Source of the DNA: Flavobacterium gelidicaeli | GTDB taxonomy: Bacteria > Bacteroidota > Bacteroidia > Flavobacteriales > Flavobacteriaceae | Assembly: GCF_013294005.1 (NCBI RefSeq) | Contig: NZ_JABSNK010000005.1 | Coordinates: 310,001-374,000, forward strand | DNA: 64,000 nucleotides | Direction of reading: 5' to 3' | In this document: positions 1-9,656 of the stretch, piece by piece | Position numbering within the stretch: the stretch's first letter is position 1 | Layout: every line of letters starts with the position of its first letter | The notes under the pieces: model-generated | What the model was told of the DNA's origin: nothing | Seen by the model: only the letters and a program-made list of their open reading frames with translations | Databases searched by the model: none | Program-made: the position numbers and the translations under genes

Positions 1-1454
1 TTATTATCATTTATAGCCCTTTGAGTAACTGAACTTCTAGTGGTATTAAATACTTTTCCGCTACCGTAATCAAGTATTTTTGCAAAAGATCTAGATTCAC
101 TATTAGCCGATTTAAAACCAATAGAACTGGTTATAACAAATGCTGCTGTTAATTTATAATCCAAACCAAAATTCCCGCTTATTTGCTTAAAATTAAAATC
201 ATTGTATGTATTTTGAGTTTGAGCCAATGGATTAATCATTTCATTACCCAAAGAACCTCCTGGAAACAAGGTATAATTTCCATCAGCATCATAAGTACTA
301 AGTGTAGATGGCGCATTTACCGCATTTAAAAGCACAGAGGCATTACCATTTTCTGGTAATGTTTTTCTATCAAAATAAGTATAAATTACATTTGTTTTTA
401 ATTTCAACTTATCTGAGACATCAGCGCCTAAAGATACTCTAGCTGTATTTCTTAAAAATCCAGATTTTGACTCTCCTACGATTCCTTCTTGATCCAAGTG
501 TGAACCACTAACAGAATACGTAATTTTATCAGATCCTCCTGAAAAATTCAAATCGTGACTAATAATTGGAACCCCTTTACTAATGACTTCCTTTTGCCAG
601 TCTGTTCCTTTTCCTAATCCGTTTACAATTGTATAAGGAATAGCGTTGCCGTTATTAGCATAACTTTCATTTAACAGTAAGGCATATTCAGTAGCATTTA
701 ATGTGGGTAAAGTTTTTGAGGCTTCTTGAAAACCAAGATATGAATTAAAAGAGACTCTAGTTTTAGAATTCTTTTTTCCCATTTTTGTTGTCACTAAAAT
801 AACTCCATTTGCTGCAGCAGAACCATAAATAGCCGCTTGAGCATCTTTTAAAACAGTAATCGTTTCAACATCGTTCGGATTAAGTAACCCTAACTCACCT
901 ATGTAACCATCTATTATAGTAAGAGGTGAACTATCTCCATTTGTAGCAATACCACGTATTTTAATATCTAATGCTGCTCCTGGAGAACCTGACTGTGTAG
1001 TAACATTCACACCAGATACAGTTCCTTGAAGGGCTTGTTCAATTTTAAGTGGTTTTAAAATTTCAAGTGTTTTACTATCAACTACAGCTACTGAACCTGT
1101 TATTTCCTTTTTTTTCTGACCTCCATATCCAATCACAACAACTTCATCTAACGTTTTCGCATCTTCAACAAGCGCAATGTTAATGTTGCTATTTGCACCA
1201 GTTACTTTATATTCAAAATTTTTATAACCTATATAAGAGAATATGAGCGTAGTCCCTGAAGTTACTTTCTTTAGAGAAAAAGCACCATCAAAATCAGTGA
1301 TTGTAGCAATGTTCGAATTCTTAATTTGAATATTCGCTCCTGGTATTGGTAAACCTGAACCTTTCTCCTTTACAAACCCTCCAACATCATAACTTTGGGC
1401 AAAACCAAAAGTCGAGAAAAAAAGGAAAATAATTAATAGATAATTTGATTTCAT
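1..1454 (-). CDS. SusC/RagA-family TonB-dependent outer-membrane receptor (3' end outside window)
   Basis: The first 484 or so codons are present and the C-terminal barrel lies beyond the window edge. The protein starts with a signal peptide (MKSNYLLIIFLFFSTFGFAQ), then a carboxypeptidase-regulatory-like beta domain (about residues 22-100), then a TonB plug domain with the SusC-typical segments EVVVIGYG, LTIIDGYIG and VLKDAQAAIYGSAAANGVI, followed by the first barrel strands. SusC proteins import oligosaccharides across the outer membrane with a SusD lipoprotein, which would lie outside this window. The sensor/regulator gene at 1693-4494 lies directly upstream on the same strand, separated by a terminator. 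The substrate cannot be told from the visible part. Confidence 0.93.
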   Translation of the reverse strand, partial: MKSNYLLIIFLFFSTFGFAQSYDVGGFVKEKGSGLPIPGANIQIKNSNIATITDFDGAFSLKKVTSGTTLIFSYIGYKNFEYKVTGANSNINIALVEDAKTLDEVVVIGYGGQKKKEITGSVAVVDSKTLEILKPLKIEQALQGTVSGVNVTTQSGSPGAALDIKIRGIATNGDSSPLTIIDGYIGELGLLNPNDVETITVLKDAQAAIYGSAAANGVILVTTKMGKKNSKTRVSFNSYLGFQEASKTLPTLNATEYALLLNESYANNGNAIPYTIVNGLGKGTDWQKEVISKGVPIISHDLNFSGGSDKITYSVSGSHLDQEGIVGESKSGFLRNTARVSLGADVSDKLKLKTNVIYTYFDRKTLPENGNASVLLNAVNAPSTLSTYDADGNYTLFPGGSLGNEMINPLAQTQNTYNDFNFKQISGNFGLDYKLTAAFVITSSIGFKSANSESRSFAKILDYGSGKVFNTTRSSVTQRAINDN

Positions 1455-1620
1455 AATTTGTGTTTTTTGTGAATTATAAAATTACAGCACTCACACTAAA
1501 GATTCACTAAAAAGAACCTTTACAAAAAACATACAATGCAAAAAAAAGCATCATTAATTCACAATATTATAATAAAACTAAGAAAACAGCTTGTTAAATA
1601 TGCAGATAAATATTAGCAGT

Positions 1621-1658
1621 AAACAAAAAAACCACAACAATAACGTTAATGTTGTGGT
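1621..1658 (-). terminator. Rho-independent terminator of the sensor/regulator gene
   Basis: A 28-nt near-perfect palindrome (ACCACAACA...TGTTGTGGT, 1631-1658) is followed on the minus strand by TTTTTTGTTT. It lies 35 nt after the stop codon of the 1693-4494 gene and separates it from the SusC gene. Confidence 0.8.
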
Positions 1659-1692
1659 AATGTATAGGTAATACATCGTAATTGTTACAATA

Positions 1693-4494
1693 CTATACAG
1701 ACAGAATGTACTCAACAAGTCCTTGTTCGTGCACTAATTCCATTTTTTTACGCAAGCGATACCTTTTAATCTCTACACTTCGTATTGATATATTTAACAT
1801 AGGTGCAATCTCTTTTGAACTAAGATTAAGCCTTAAATAGGCACATAATCTTAAATCATTAGAAGTCAAAGAGGGGTGCAATACTTTCAATTTTTTAAAG
1901 AAGTCTTTATCTGTACTTTCAAAAGCTTCTTTAAAAACACTCCAAGAATCATTTCCTGTAATGTTTTTATTTATGGTAGAAATAACCGATTTGATACTTC
2001 TATTTTCATCATTGTTTGTCTTTTTTAAATCTTCTCTTATAAATTCAAGTAATTCATTTTTACTATTTAAATTCATGGTTGATGCCGCTAATTCTCTACT
2101 TTTTATATCTACGTCATGGGAGAGTTGTTCGTTTGTTAAACGCATTAATTGTTGCTCATTTTCTAGTTCTTTTATTTCTAATAAAAGGTTATTTTCCTCT
2201 ATTAGTTTCGCATTTTGTTTTTGATAATACTTTTTATACTCCTTATGAATAATACTAGCTATTATTAAAATAAGAATAAAGTAAATCAATAATGCTAGAT
2301 TAGTTTTGTACCATGGTTTTTCAATTATAAAATTATATAACACAATTTTTTCGAGTGCTGTATTTGCAAATCTAGCTCTCACTTTAAAATTGTAATCACC
2401 AGAAGGAAGATTTTTAAAATTCACTGTTGGTTTTGCACTCCAATCACTCCAATCCTCTTCAAAACCTGTTAATAAATACTGATATTCGGCATTAATATAT
2501 TTATTGTATTCTGGCACCGAGTAACTAAAAGTGATATTATTTTCATTATAATTAAAAAAACCCTCAGTTGTTATTGCAACATTTTTAGGCTGTTCATTTA
2601 ATTCATTGATGGTAATACTGAATAAAGAAACCCCATAATCACTAAAGCTTAGCTCATTAATATTCATAATATAATAGCCATCTGTAGTACCAAAAAGATA
2701 ATCAGAATTTGACATTTGAGCAATATTTTCATAACCCAACATAGAATTTGTCAAAGAAACAGGTATAGGAATACTATTTTTCTTGAGCTGGCTACTCAAT
2801 TTACTAGAAGAAAAGTAGCTAATATAATTTTTAGAAAATAACCAAATTTTATTAGTTTCATCAACAATCATTTTTCCTGATGTATAGTCATCATTTTCAA
2901 AAACGGAGCTTAGTAACGTATCTTTTACAAATTGTTTTGTTTTATTATTCAACTTAAAAACGCCCTCCTTATAAGCGTAATAAATGGCGTTATTGAACTT
3001 TATCAAGCATGCATTTTTTCCTTTTTTAGGATCTGCATATCTTTTAATTGCCTTTATATTCTTCAATTTTTGATCACAAACTAAGCGATATACCCCTTTA
3101 TATTCATGGCTAACATATATTTCATTGCCTTTACTTATTTCAAAATATTTTGAGGAATAATCAAACCCTTTTATTTTATTCTTAAAAACCCACTGATTAT
3201 TCACTTTCTGCAACACTGAAATTCCGTAATAATTCCCTTGAAGCAATAACGATTTGTCTCCTGGAACTGTTTCAAATTTCCAAGTTCCTGATTTAGAAAA
3301 AACAGACTTGGCAGTACCATTTTCGATAATAAAAGTACCTGTATCGTGGCCGCAAAACAAGGTTTTTTCATATTCAAATAACGACCAAACTTGTCCTTTA
3401 GTCCCTTTTACAATAGTAAAATTCTCATGAGAATTGTATTTTTTATAAAACAATCCTTGATTTGTACCTACATATATTTTTCCGTTAAAAAGCTTCGCCG
3501 AATATACTGTTCCTAATACGCCGGTATCATCTACATAACTCTGTATTGGCGACTGCATGTTGATGCAGTTAATTCCGTTATCTAAACCTACCCATAAATT
3601 TTTCTCGGCATCTTCAAATAAAGAAAGTGCGGTATTATTACTCAGTCCTTGATTTTGCGAAATATGATATTTTATTTTTCCTTTATTTGATAAAACAAAA
3701 ATCCCATTAGAAACAGTTCCTATCGCATAACTACCATCCGATAGCAACTGACTACTATACACGCTACTATTGGCTAGTTGTGCATCAGCCTCAGTAATAA
3801 ACTTAATAAGTTTAGTTCCTAATATTTTATAAAACCCTTCTGTTTGAGTCTGAATTAAAAGCCCGTCATCTGAAGAAAAAACATTTACTATTCTGTTATT
3901 TTTTAAAATTAAACTATTCGAAATCAACTTACTCTTGCCACCTTCTATTTCGAATAAATCCCCAGTAACGGTTTGGAAATAAATAGCATTTTTAGTCCTA
4001 AAAGATCTAAATATTCCTGAATCAGGTGTAATAATCTTAAAGGAATTTGTTTGCAGGTCGTAAATATAAATTCGATTTAAGGATTGAAATAAAACCCAAT
4101 TTTCGTAATTTAATATATTCCAAAACTGTTCATCATCTAGAATTTTATTTTTTATTTTTTGACTCAGTGAATAGTAGTTTAACCTGCCATCAGTATTTCT
4201 TTTCCAAAAACCAAACTCCATATAGCAGCCCGTAAAAACTTTTCCTTCAATTACCTTAACTGACCTAATAATGGTTTCGTTTGAAGAAGGGTAAAGTTGC
4301 CAGCTAGCACCGTTATATTCTAAAAGTCCTTCATTATTAGCAAAAAAAACATATTGACTGTCATCCTGAGAGATCATCCAATTTTGATTTCCAGCATTAT
4401 AATTTGTTGGTGTATATTTTACTATTGGCGGCAACTCTTGAGCAAATACAAAAGCAGTCATTAATAGTAATAAGTAGGTTATTTTTGTTTTCAA
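1693..4494 (-). CDS. Membrane-anchored beta-propeller / Y_Y_Y sensor with C-terminal LuxR-type HTH
   Basis: A 933-residue protein with a signal peptide (MKTKITYLLLLMTAFVFAQ), a long periplasmic region with repeated short beta-propeller-like blades (about 20-640), a Y_Y_Y (three-tyrosine) domain (about 650-725), one membrane helix (about 735-755), a cytoplasmic coiled coil (about 760-840) and a LuxR/GerE-type helix-turn-helix (about 872-925, with LSSKEIAPMLNISIRSVEIKRYR). There is no histidine kinase or receiver domain, so sensing and DNA binding sit in one polypeptide. Related proteins in Flavobacteriia often lie beside SusC/SusD loci; control of the adjacent SusC gene is inferred from position only. 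A -7-like element (TATGTTTG, minus strand, 4578-4585) lies upstream. Confidence 0.88.
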   Translation of the reverse strand: MKTKITYLLLLMTAFVFAQELPPIVKYTPTNYNAGNQNWMISQDDSQYVFFANNEGLLEYNGASWQLYPSSNETIIRSVKVIEGKVFTGCYMEFGFWKRNTDGRLNYYSLSQKIKNKILDDEQFWNILNYENWVLFQSLNRIYIYDLQTNSFKIITPDSGIFRSFRTKNAIYFQTVTGDLFEIEGGKSKLISNSLILKNNRIVNVFSSDDGLLIQTQTEGFYKILGTKLIKFITEADAQLANSSVYSSQLLSDGSYAIGTVSNGIFVLSNKGKIKYHISQNQGLSNNTALSLFEDAEKNLWVGLDNGINCINMQSPIQSYVDDTGVLGTVYSAKLFNGKIYVGTNQGLFYKKYNSHENFTIVKGTKGQVWSLFEYEKTLFCGHDTGTFIIENGTAKSVFSKSGTWKFETVPGDKSLLLQGNYYGISVLQKVNNQWVFKNKIKGFDYSSKYFEISKGNEIYVSHEYKGVYRLVCDQKLKNIKAIKRYADPKKGKNACLIKFNNAIYYAYKEGVFKLNNKTKQFVKDTLLSSVFENDDYTSGKMIVDETNKIWLFSKNYISYFSSSKLSSQLKKNSIPIPVSLTNSMLGYENIAQMSNSDYLFGTTDGYYIMNINELSFSDYGVSLFSITINELNEQPKNVAITTEGFFNYNENNITFSYSVPEYNKYINAEYQYLLTGFEEDWSDWSAKPTVNFKNLPSGDYNFKVRARFANTALEKIVLYNFIIEKPWYKTNLALLIYFILILIIASIIHKEYKKYYQKQNAKLIEENNLLLEIKELENEQQLMRLTNEQLSHDVDIKSRELAASTMNLNSKNELLEFIREDLKKTNNDENRSIKSVISTINKNITGNDSWSVFKEAFESTDKDFFKKLKVLHPSLTSNDLRLCAYLRLNLSSKEIAPMLNISIRSVEIKRYRLRKKMELVHEQGLVEYILSV

Positions 4495-4671
4495 ATGAAC
4501 TATTTTTTTTTTTAGAATGTGGTAAAAATAAAACTAAAAAGACATAGCTAAAAACAAATTGGAATATAATAAGTATACAAACATAATTTTACAACTATTA
4601 TCTTAATAAAATGTAAGTATATAACTTAAATTTGTGATTTGTTGAATCCTTTTTCTCTGCGTAAAATTCAT

Positions 4672-4679
4672 TACTTTTG
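4672..4679 (+). promoter_or_regulatory. Bacteroidota -7 promoter element for uvrA
   Basis: TACTTTTG matches TAnnTTTG and ends 17 nt before the uvrA ATG, giving a very short leader. No well-placed -33 TTG was found; the nearest (4642-4644) is 27 nt away. Confidence 0.5.
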
Positions 4680-4696
4680 TAGAAATACAATTTTTT

Positions 4697-7480
4697 ATGC
4701 AAGTTGAGTTTTCAAAATTAGATCCAAAGAAAAATATCATTATAAAAGGCGCAGAAGTACACAATTTAAAGAGTATAGATGTTGCTATTCCAAGAAATAA
4801 ACTTGTTGTTATTACAGGACTTTCGGGTTCTGGTAAATCCAGTTTGGCTTTTGACACCCTTTACGCTGAGGGGCAACGTCGTTATGTAGAAAGTTTATCT
4901 TCTTATGCAAGACAATTCCTTGGAAGATTAGATAAACCAAAAGTAGAATACATTAAAGGTATCGCTCCCGCAATAGCAATTGAGCAAAAAGTAAATACCA
5001 CAAATGCCCGTTCAACGGTAGGAACATCTACTGAAATTTACGATTACATCAAGCTTCTATATGCCCGTATTGGAAGAACTTTTTCTCCTGTTTCAGGAAA
5101 AGAAGTAAAGAAAAATACCGTAACCGATGTAGTTGCTGATGTTAAAAAATTAGAACTAGACAGCAAATGGCTACTCTTAGCTCCTATTCATCTTGAAAAA
5201 GGCCGAAAATTAGAAGACAAACTTAAAGTATTATTACAACAAGGTTTTGCAAGAATTCTTGTTGATAATGAAATGATTCGTTTAGATGATTTGCCAACTG
5301 GATTGAATAAAAAAGAACTATTTTTAATCGTGGACCGAATTGTTGTTAAAGAGGAAGAGGAGTTTTATAACAGACTTGCTGATGCTGTACAAACTGCTTT
5401 TTTTGAAGGAAAAGGCATTTGCTATTTACAAGAAATAAAAGCTAATGAAAGACACAGTTATTCGAATAACTTTGAGTTGGACGGAATCACTTTTTTAGAG
5501 CCCAATGTCCATTTATTTAGTTTCAACAACCCGTACGGAGCCTGTCCAGTTTGTGAAGGGTATGGAAACATAATAGGTATCGATGCTGAATTAGTTGTCC
5601 CTAACACTACACTATCTGTTTTTGAAAACGCTATTTATCCTTGGCGTGGAGAAAGCATGAGTTGGTTTCGCGATCAATTAGTTAATAGTGCTTATAAATT
5701 TGATTTCCCTATTCACAAACCTTATTTTGAATTAACAGAAGCGCAAAAAGAATTAATTTGGACAGGAAACAGTTATTTTCAAGGTCTGAATGATTTCTTT
5801 AAAGAATTAGAAGAAAAAAATTATAAAATACAAAACAGAGTCATGCTTTCTCGTTACCGAGGAAAAACCAAATGCTATTCCTGCAAAGGAAAACGTTTGC
5901 GAGTAGAAGCCTCTTATGTGAAAATAAATTCAAAAACAGTCTCTGAATTAGTTGATTTACCTATCAAACACTTAGTTGATTTTTTCAAAAACATAACATT
6001 AGATGTTTATGAAAAGCAAATTGCAAAACGTTTGCTAATTGAAATCAATAACCGTCTCTCTTTTTTAACAGAAGTTGGTTTAGATTATCTAACACTAAAC
6101 CGGAATTCTGCAACTCTCTCTGGTGGTGAGTCACAACGTATAAATCTTGCTACATCATTAGGAAGCAGCCTCGTGGGTTCAATGTATATTTTAGATGAAC
6201 CAAGTATTGGCTTACATCCCAAAGATACTGAGCGCTTAATTAAAGTATTGCTCTCCTTACGAGATTTAGGAAATACGGTAATTGTAGTAGAACACGATGA
6301 AGATATCATGAAAGCAGCCGATATGATTATTGATATTGGCCCAGAAGCAGGTACTTTTGGTGGAGAATTAGTAGCACAAGGAACTTATGATGAAATATTA
6401 AAATCGACCTCGCTTACTGCTCAATATTTAAATGGTGATTTAGAAATTGCTGTTCCTAAAAAACGTCGTCCTTTTAAAAACTTCATTGAAATAAAAGGCG
6501 CGAGAGAAAACAATCTACAGAACATTGATGTTGTTTTCCCATTAGATGTTTTGACCGTAATCACAGGTGTTTCAGGAAGTGGAAAAAGTACCTTAGTAAA
6601 GAAAATTCTTTTTCCAGCCATGCAAAAAAAGTTAGAAAATGCTGGGGAAAAAGCAGGGCAATTTAGCGAATTAACAGGTTCTTTTTCGCAAATAAAACAC
6701 ATTGAATATGTAGATCAAAATCCTATTGGTAGGAGTTCTCGCTCTAACCCAGTAACCTATATCAAAGCGTATGATGATATTAGAGATTTATTTTCTAAAG
6801 AAAAACTATCTAAATTAAGAGGGTACTTACCCAAACATTTTTCTTTTAATGTAGATGGAGGAAGGTGCGAAACTTGCAAAGGGGAAGGTACAATTAATGT
6901 TGAAATGGTTTTCATGGCCGATGTTCAGCTACCATGTGAAACTTGCAACGGAAAACGATTTAAAAAAGAAATTTTAGAAGTAACGTTTGAAGGTAAAAAC
7001 ATTCATGATATTCTTACGCTAACAATTGATGATGCACTTACTTTTTTTGATAAAAACAAACAAGCTAAAATTACTCAAAAATTAAAACCATTACAAGATG
7101 TAGGTTTAGGATATGTACAGTTAGGACAATCTTCATCAACATTATCTGGTGGTGAAGCACAAAGGATTAAACTAGCCTCTTTCTTGGTAAAAGGCGCTAC
7201 TAAAGACAAAGCATTATTTGTTTTTGATGAACCTACCACAGGATTGCACTTTCACGATATTAAAAAATTATTAGCTTCCTTTGAAGCTTTAATCGAAAAA
7301 GGTCATTCTATTTTAGTTATTGAACACAATCTAGACCTAATAAAATGTGCCGATTGGATTATTGAATTAGGTCCTGAAGGTGGCGAAAATGGTGGTAAAT
7401 TATTAGCTGCAGGAACACCTGAAGCCATTGTAAAAGACAAAAAATCAATCACAGGTTACTATTTAAAAGACAAACTATAA
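4697..7480 (+). CDS. uvrA: Excinuclease ABC subunit A
   Basis: UvrA is the DNA-damage recognition ATPase of nucleotide excision repair, acting as a dimer with UvrB in the cytoplasm. The 927 residues match the usual length (about 940). Visible elements are: Walker [10 protein letters not shown] at 41-49; a CxxC pair at about 284 (GACPVCEG) and another at about 390 (CYSCKGKR); first ABC signature LSGGESQR near 473 with DEPSIGLHP; second Walker [10 protein letters not shown] near 623; the C-terminal zinc module CETC...CETC (about 721 and 745); and second signature LSGGEAQR near 814 with DEPTTGLHF. All ATPase motifs are intact. It is transcribed alone and ends at a strong terminator. Confidence 0.98.
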   Translation: MQVEFSKLDPKKNIIIKGAEVHNLKSIDVAIPRNKLVVITGLSGSGKSSLAFDTLYAEGQRRYVESLSSYARQFLGRLDKPKVEYIKGIAPAIAIEQKVNTTNARSTVGTSTEIYDYIKLLYARIGRTFSPVSGKEVKKNTVTDVVADVKKLELDSKWLLLAPIHLEKGRKLEDKLKVLLQQGFARILVDNEMIRLDDLPTGLNKKELFLIVDRIVVKEEEEFYNRLADAVQTAFFEGKGICYLQEIKANERHSYSNNFELDGITFLEPNVHLFSFNNPYGACPVCEGYGNIIGIDAELVVPNTTLSVFENAIYPWRGESMSWFRDQLVNSAYKFDFPIHKPYFELTEAQKELIWTGNSYFQGLNDFFKELEEKNYKIQNRVMLSRYRGKTKCYSCKGKRLRVEASYVKINSKTVSELVDLPIKHLVDFFKNITLDVYEKQIAKRLLIEINNRLSFLTEVGLDYLTLNRNSATLSGGESQRINLATSLGSSLVGSMYILDEPSIGLHPKDTERLIKVLLSLRDLGNTVIVVEHDEDIMKAADMIIDIGPEAGTFGGELVAQGTYDEILKSTSLTAQYLNGDLEIAVPKKRRPFKNFIEIKGARENNLQNIDVVFPLDVLTVITGVSGSGKSTLVKKILFPAMQKKLENAGEKAGQFSELTGSFSQIKHIEYVDQNPIGRSSRSNPVTYIKAYDDIRDLFSKEKLSKLRGYLPKHFSFNVDGGRCETCKGEGTINVEMVFMADVQLPCETCNGKRFKKEILEVTFEGKNIHDILTLTIDDALTFFDKNKQAKITQKLKPLQDVGLGYVQLGQSSSTLSGGEAQRIKLASFLVKGATKDKALFVFDEPTTGLHFHDIKKLLASFEALIEKGHSILVIEHNLDLIKCADWIIELGPEGGENGGKLLAAGTPEAIVKDKKSITGYYLKDKL

Positions 7481-7505
7481 TAATATTAATCAACAAGTAA
7501 AAAAA

Positions 7506-7543
7506 AATAGCCTAATACATATTTGTATTAGGCTATTTTTTTT
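7506..7543. terminator. Bidirectional terminator between uvrA and the 98-aa gene
   Basis: A 14-bp perfect stem (AATAGCCTAATACA / TGTATTAGGCTATT, loop TATT) is followed by a T-run on the plus strand and preceded by an A-run, so it can serve both convergent genes. Confidence 0.9.
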
Positions 7544-7560
7544 ACTTAAAACAGTAAGTA

Positions 7561-7857
7561 TTAGTTGTAACATTTATCTTCAAAGGCGTTTCCGTCTTCA
7601 TCAAGACCAACTAATATTCTTATTTCTCTTGAAGAAATAAAACTTTTGTAAATCCAAGCAATAGAACCTATTCCTAGGGTAACACATGAAAATACAAAAT
7701 AGATATTATGATTAATTTTTTGCTTTTTCTTTGACAAAACAGCAAAAGGCAATTTATCATTCCTCTCCTCAATTACAAAACCCTTACTTATTTTATCCCT
7801 TAGGATCTTAGAAAATTTCACTGAACTTTCCTCGTTAATAATTAGTTGGCTACTCAT
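7561..7857 (-). CDS. Small protein of unknown function with one membrane segment
   Basis: 98 residues, no family recognised. The N-terminal half is polar (MSSQLIINEESS...), followed by one hydrophobic helix (about 51-72, YFVFSCVTLGIGSIAWIY), then a short C-terminal part with Gly-Leu-Asp-Glu-Asp-Gly, which could sit on either side of the inner membrane. The gene stands alone, convergent with uvrA and behind a promoter of the Bacteroidota type. A 23-nt motif in its upstream region recurs exactly at 56791-56813, before another gene of unknown function. Confidence 0.65.
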   Translation of the reverse strand: MSSQLIINEESSVKFSKILRDKISKGFVIEERNDKLPFAVLSKKKQKINHNIYFVFSCVTLGIGSIAWIYKSFISSREIRILVGLDEDGNAFEDKCYN

Positions 7858-7916
7858 AATAATTTGTATTATTTAGTTTCAACATTGTTCTATCTAGTCA
7901 AACAGTATTGATATTA

Positions 7917-7947
7917 CAAAATTAAGTTCTTAGTTGGTCTCCCACAA
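7917..7947 (-). promoter_or_regulatory. Promoter (TTG-N20-TAATTTTG) of the 98-aa gene
   Basis: On the minus strand a -33 TTG (7945-7947) is followed after 20 nt by TAATTTTG (7917-7924), matching the Bacteroidota consensus. The TTG is the last triplet of the 23-nt motif that recurs at 56791-56813. Confidence 0.5.
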
Positions 7948-7967
7948 TACCCACTTTTAGTGATATT
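7945..7967 (-). repeat. 23-nt motif, copy 1
   Basis: Read on the minus strand, this contains ACTAAAAGTGGGTATTG and is identical over 23 nt to 56791-56813 on the plus strand. Both copies lie about 90-115 nt upstream of a start codon in the same orientation relative to the gene. Function unknown. Confidence 0.7.
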
Positions 7968-8156
7968 TTAAAAAAAACACTAAATATTTATGAGTAGAAG
8001 CTAATTTTCTCAACAAAAATATTAATATACCTTATTATAAGTCTTACACTTTACTATTATAAGTTTATAAAATTACAACTTATGGACTTCTTTAATTAAA
8101 CTATTACCATAGCTATTTATAAAATAATTATTAATAATAAGTTGTCAATGATTATA

Positions 8157-9623
8157 CTATTTTATTCCAAATTTCTTTATCAGGCCATTTAGAACACCGT
8201 TAATTTCCTTAGACACTTTGAACTTATAATTCAAATAAATATAAGCTATAGTTACTAGTATGGATTTAAGACCAATGGCTATTATGGGATACAATGGAAA
8301 CTCCCAGAAATAGAATGCTAAAAACAAGATAAAAGTGACTATTAAAGAGGTTACAGTCTGTTTTGTAAAAGGATATAAATGCATCCTTTTAACCACAAAA
8401 AGCAATTTAGCTAAACTATATAATGTTATAGACAATAATGTCGCAAAAGCTGACCCTAGTATTCCGTACAATGGTATAAAGATCATATTTAAAACTATTG
8501 TAATAAACACTAAGAATAGTCCCAAAAACAGCACCATACGATAGTATTTAGAGTTGAATATAATCGCATTATTATTCCCTAAAATTAAATCAAAATACTT
8601 AGACATACCAATTAAAAAAACAACTACTATTCCTCCACTATATTCTTTTGGAACTAATTCATATAACTGATTAATATTTACAAAAATGCAAAGCATTACA
8701 AAACCACCTACAACTTGAAGATTAATGGATGTCTTTTTATACAAATCATTCAATTCTTCATACTTATTTTCATGCATTAATTTGGCTGTAATTGGGTAGA
8801 CAATTTGGTGCATGGCACGACTTGGAACCGAAATCACTAGTGCAATATAGGTTGCAACTGAATAATAGGCTATATTCTCAATTACCATGTATTGATTAAG
8901 CATTAACTTGTCTCCATCCAAAAGTAAATTAGCCACACTACCTGAAAGGATGATATAAAAAGTATATTCTAAAATTGCTTTTACATTAGACGGAATCGTA
9001 AATTGAAATTTAGGTTTCTTGATTTTGAAAGCATAAAACATAGTAATCACTAAGGCTAAGAAATAAATTCCAGATGTTACATAAACAAAATCAATAACAG
9101 TCATCCATTTAAAATAAACCCCGATTAAGGCAAACAATGAAAACAAACGCAAACCTACCTCTTTTATAAAATTTCCAAAAACGGAATGCATGTGTACTCT
9201 TGCCCAAGCATAAAATATTTCAAAATAGGCCATACACAATCCTGTAAACGGAATCAACCAAATAAATGTCTTTACTATTGGATTTTTTTTAGATACAAAA
9301 AAAACCAAATCATCAAAGAAAAAAAGTCCGATAAAAGCTAACGGAATACATAATAATAATGGAAATAACACTGTAAAAGACAAAAACCGTTCTCGATCTT
9401 CTTCAGTATTATATTGGGAATAAAATTTAACCAGTGTATTCTGCATACCAATAGCAAAAAGAGGCATGATAACATTAGCCGCAGATAATATATAATTTGT
9501 TACAGCGTAATAAGTAGCACCAAGAAAAATTGGATATAAATAAAGTGTATTTATAGCTCCTACACCAAAACCGATGTAAGTTATTATTGTGTTTTTTAAG
9601 GACTGATTTAATACTATTCCCAT
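8157..9623 (-). CDS. Polysaccharide/oligosaccharide flippase (MATE/MOP superfamily, Wzx-like)
   Basis: 488 residues forming about 12-14 hydrophobic helices with short loops, the pattern of Wzx-type lipid-linked oligosaccharide flippases in the inner membrane. It opens with MGIVLNQSLKNTIITYIGFGVGAINTLY-like residues common to the family, and lacks soluble domains. It is the last gene of a run on the minus strand (YfhO-like 11009-13429, GT4 9657-10949, flippase), 33 nt after the glycosyltransferase, so it probably moves the lipid-linked glycan made by its neighbours. The exact glycan cannot be told. Confidence 0.85.
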   Translation of the reverse strand: MGIVLNQSLKNTIITYIGFGVGAINTLYLYPIFLGATYYAVTNYILSAANVIMPLFAIGMQNTLVKFYSQYNTEEDRERFLSFTVLFPLLLCIPLAFIGLFFFDDLVFFVSKKNPIVKTFIWLIPFTGLCMAYFEIFYAWARVHMHSVFGNFIKEVGLRLFSLFALIGVYFKWMTVIDFVYVTSGIYFLALVITMFYAFKIKKPKFQFTIPSNVKAILEYTFYIILSGSVANLLLDGDKLMLNQYMVIENIAYYSVATYIALVISVPSRAMHQIVYPITAKLMHENKYEELNDLYKKTSINLQVVGGFVMLCIFVNINQLYELVPKEYSGGIVVVFLIGMSKYFDLILGNNNAIIFNSKYYRMVLFLGLFLVFITIVLNMIFIPLYGILGSAFATLLSITLYSLAKLLFVVKRMHLYPFTKQTVTSLIVTFILFLAFYFWEFPLYPIIAIGLKSILVTIAYIYLNYKFKVSKEINGVLNGLIKKFGIK

Positions 9624-9656
9624 TAGTAATTAGAGTGAGATAAATATCTCTTTATG

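Noticed and set aside
1961..2224. Antisense ORF within the sensor/regulator gene
   Set aside because: Lies opposite a well-supported coding region and has no family features.
7858..8156. Further small gene in the gap before the flippase
   Set aside because: No ORF with a start and coding-like composition; only the promoter and 23-nt motif are supported.
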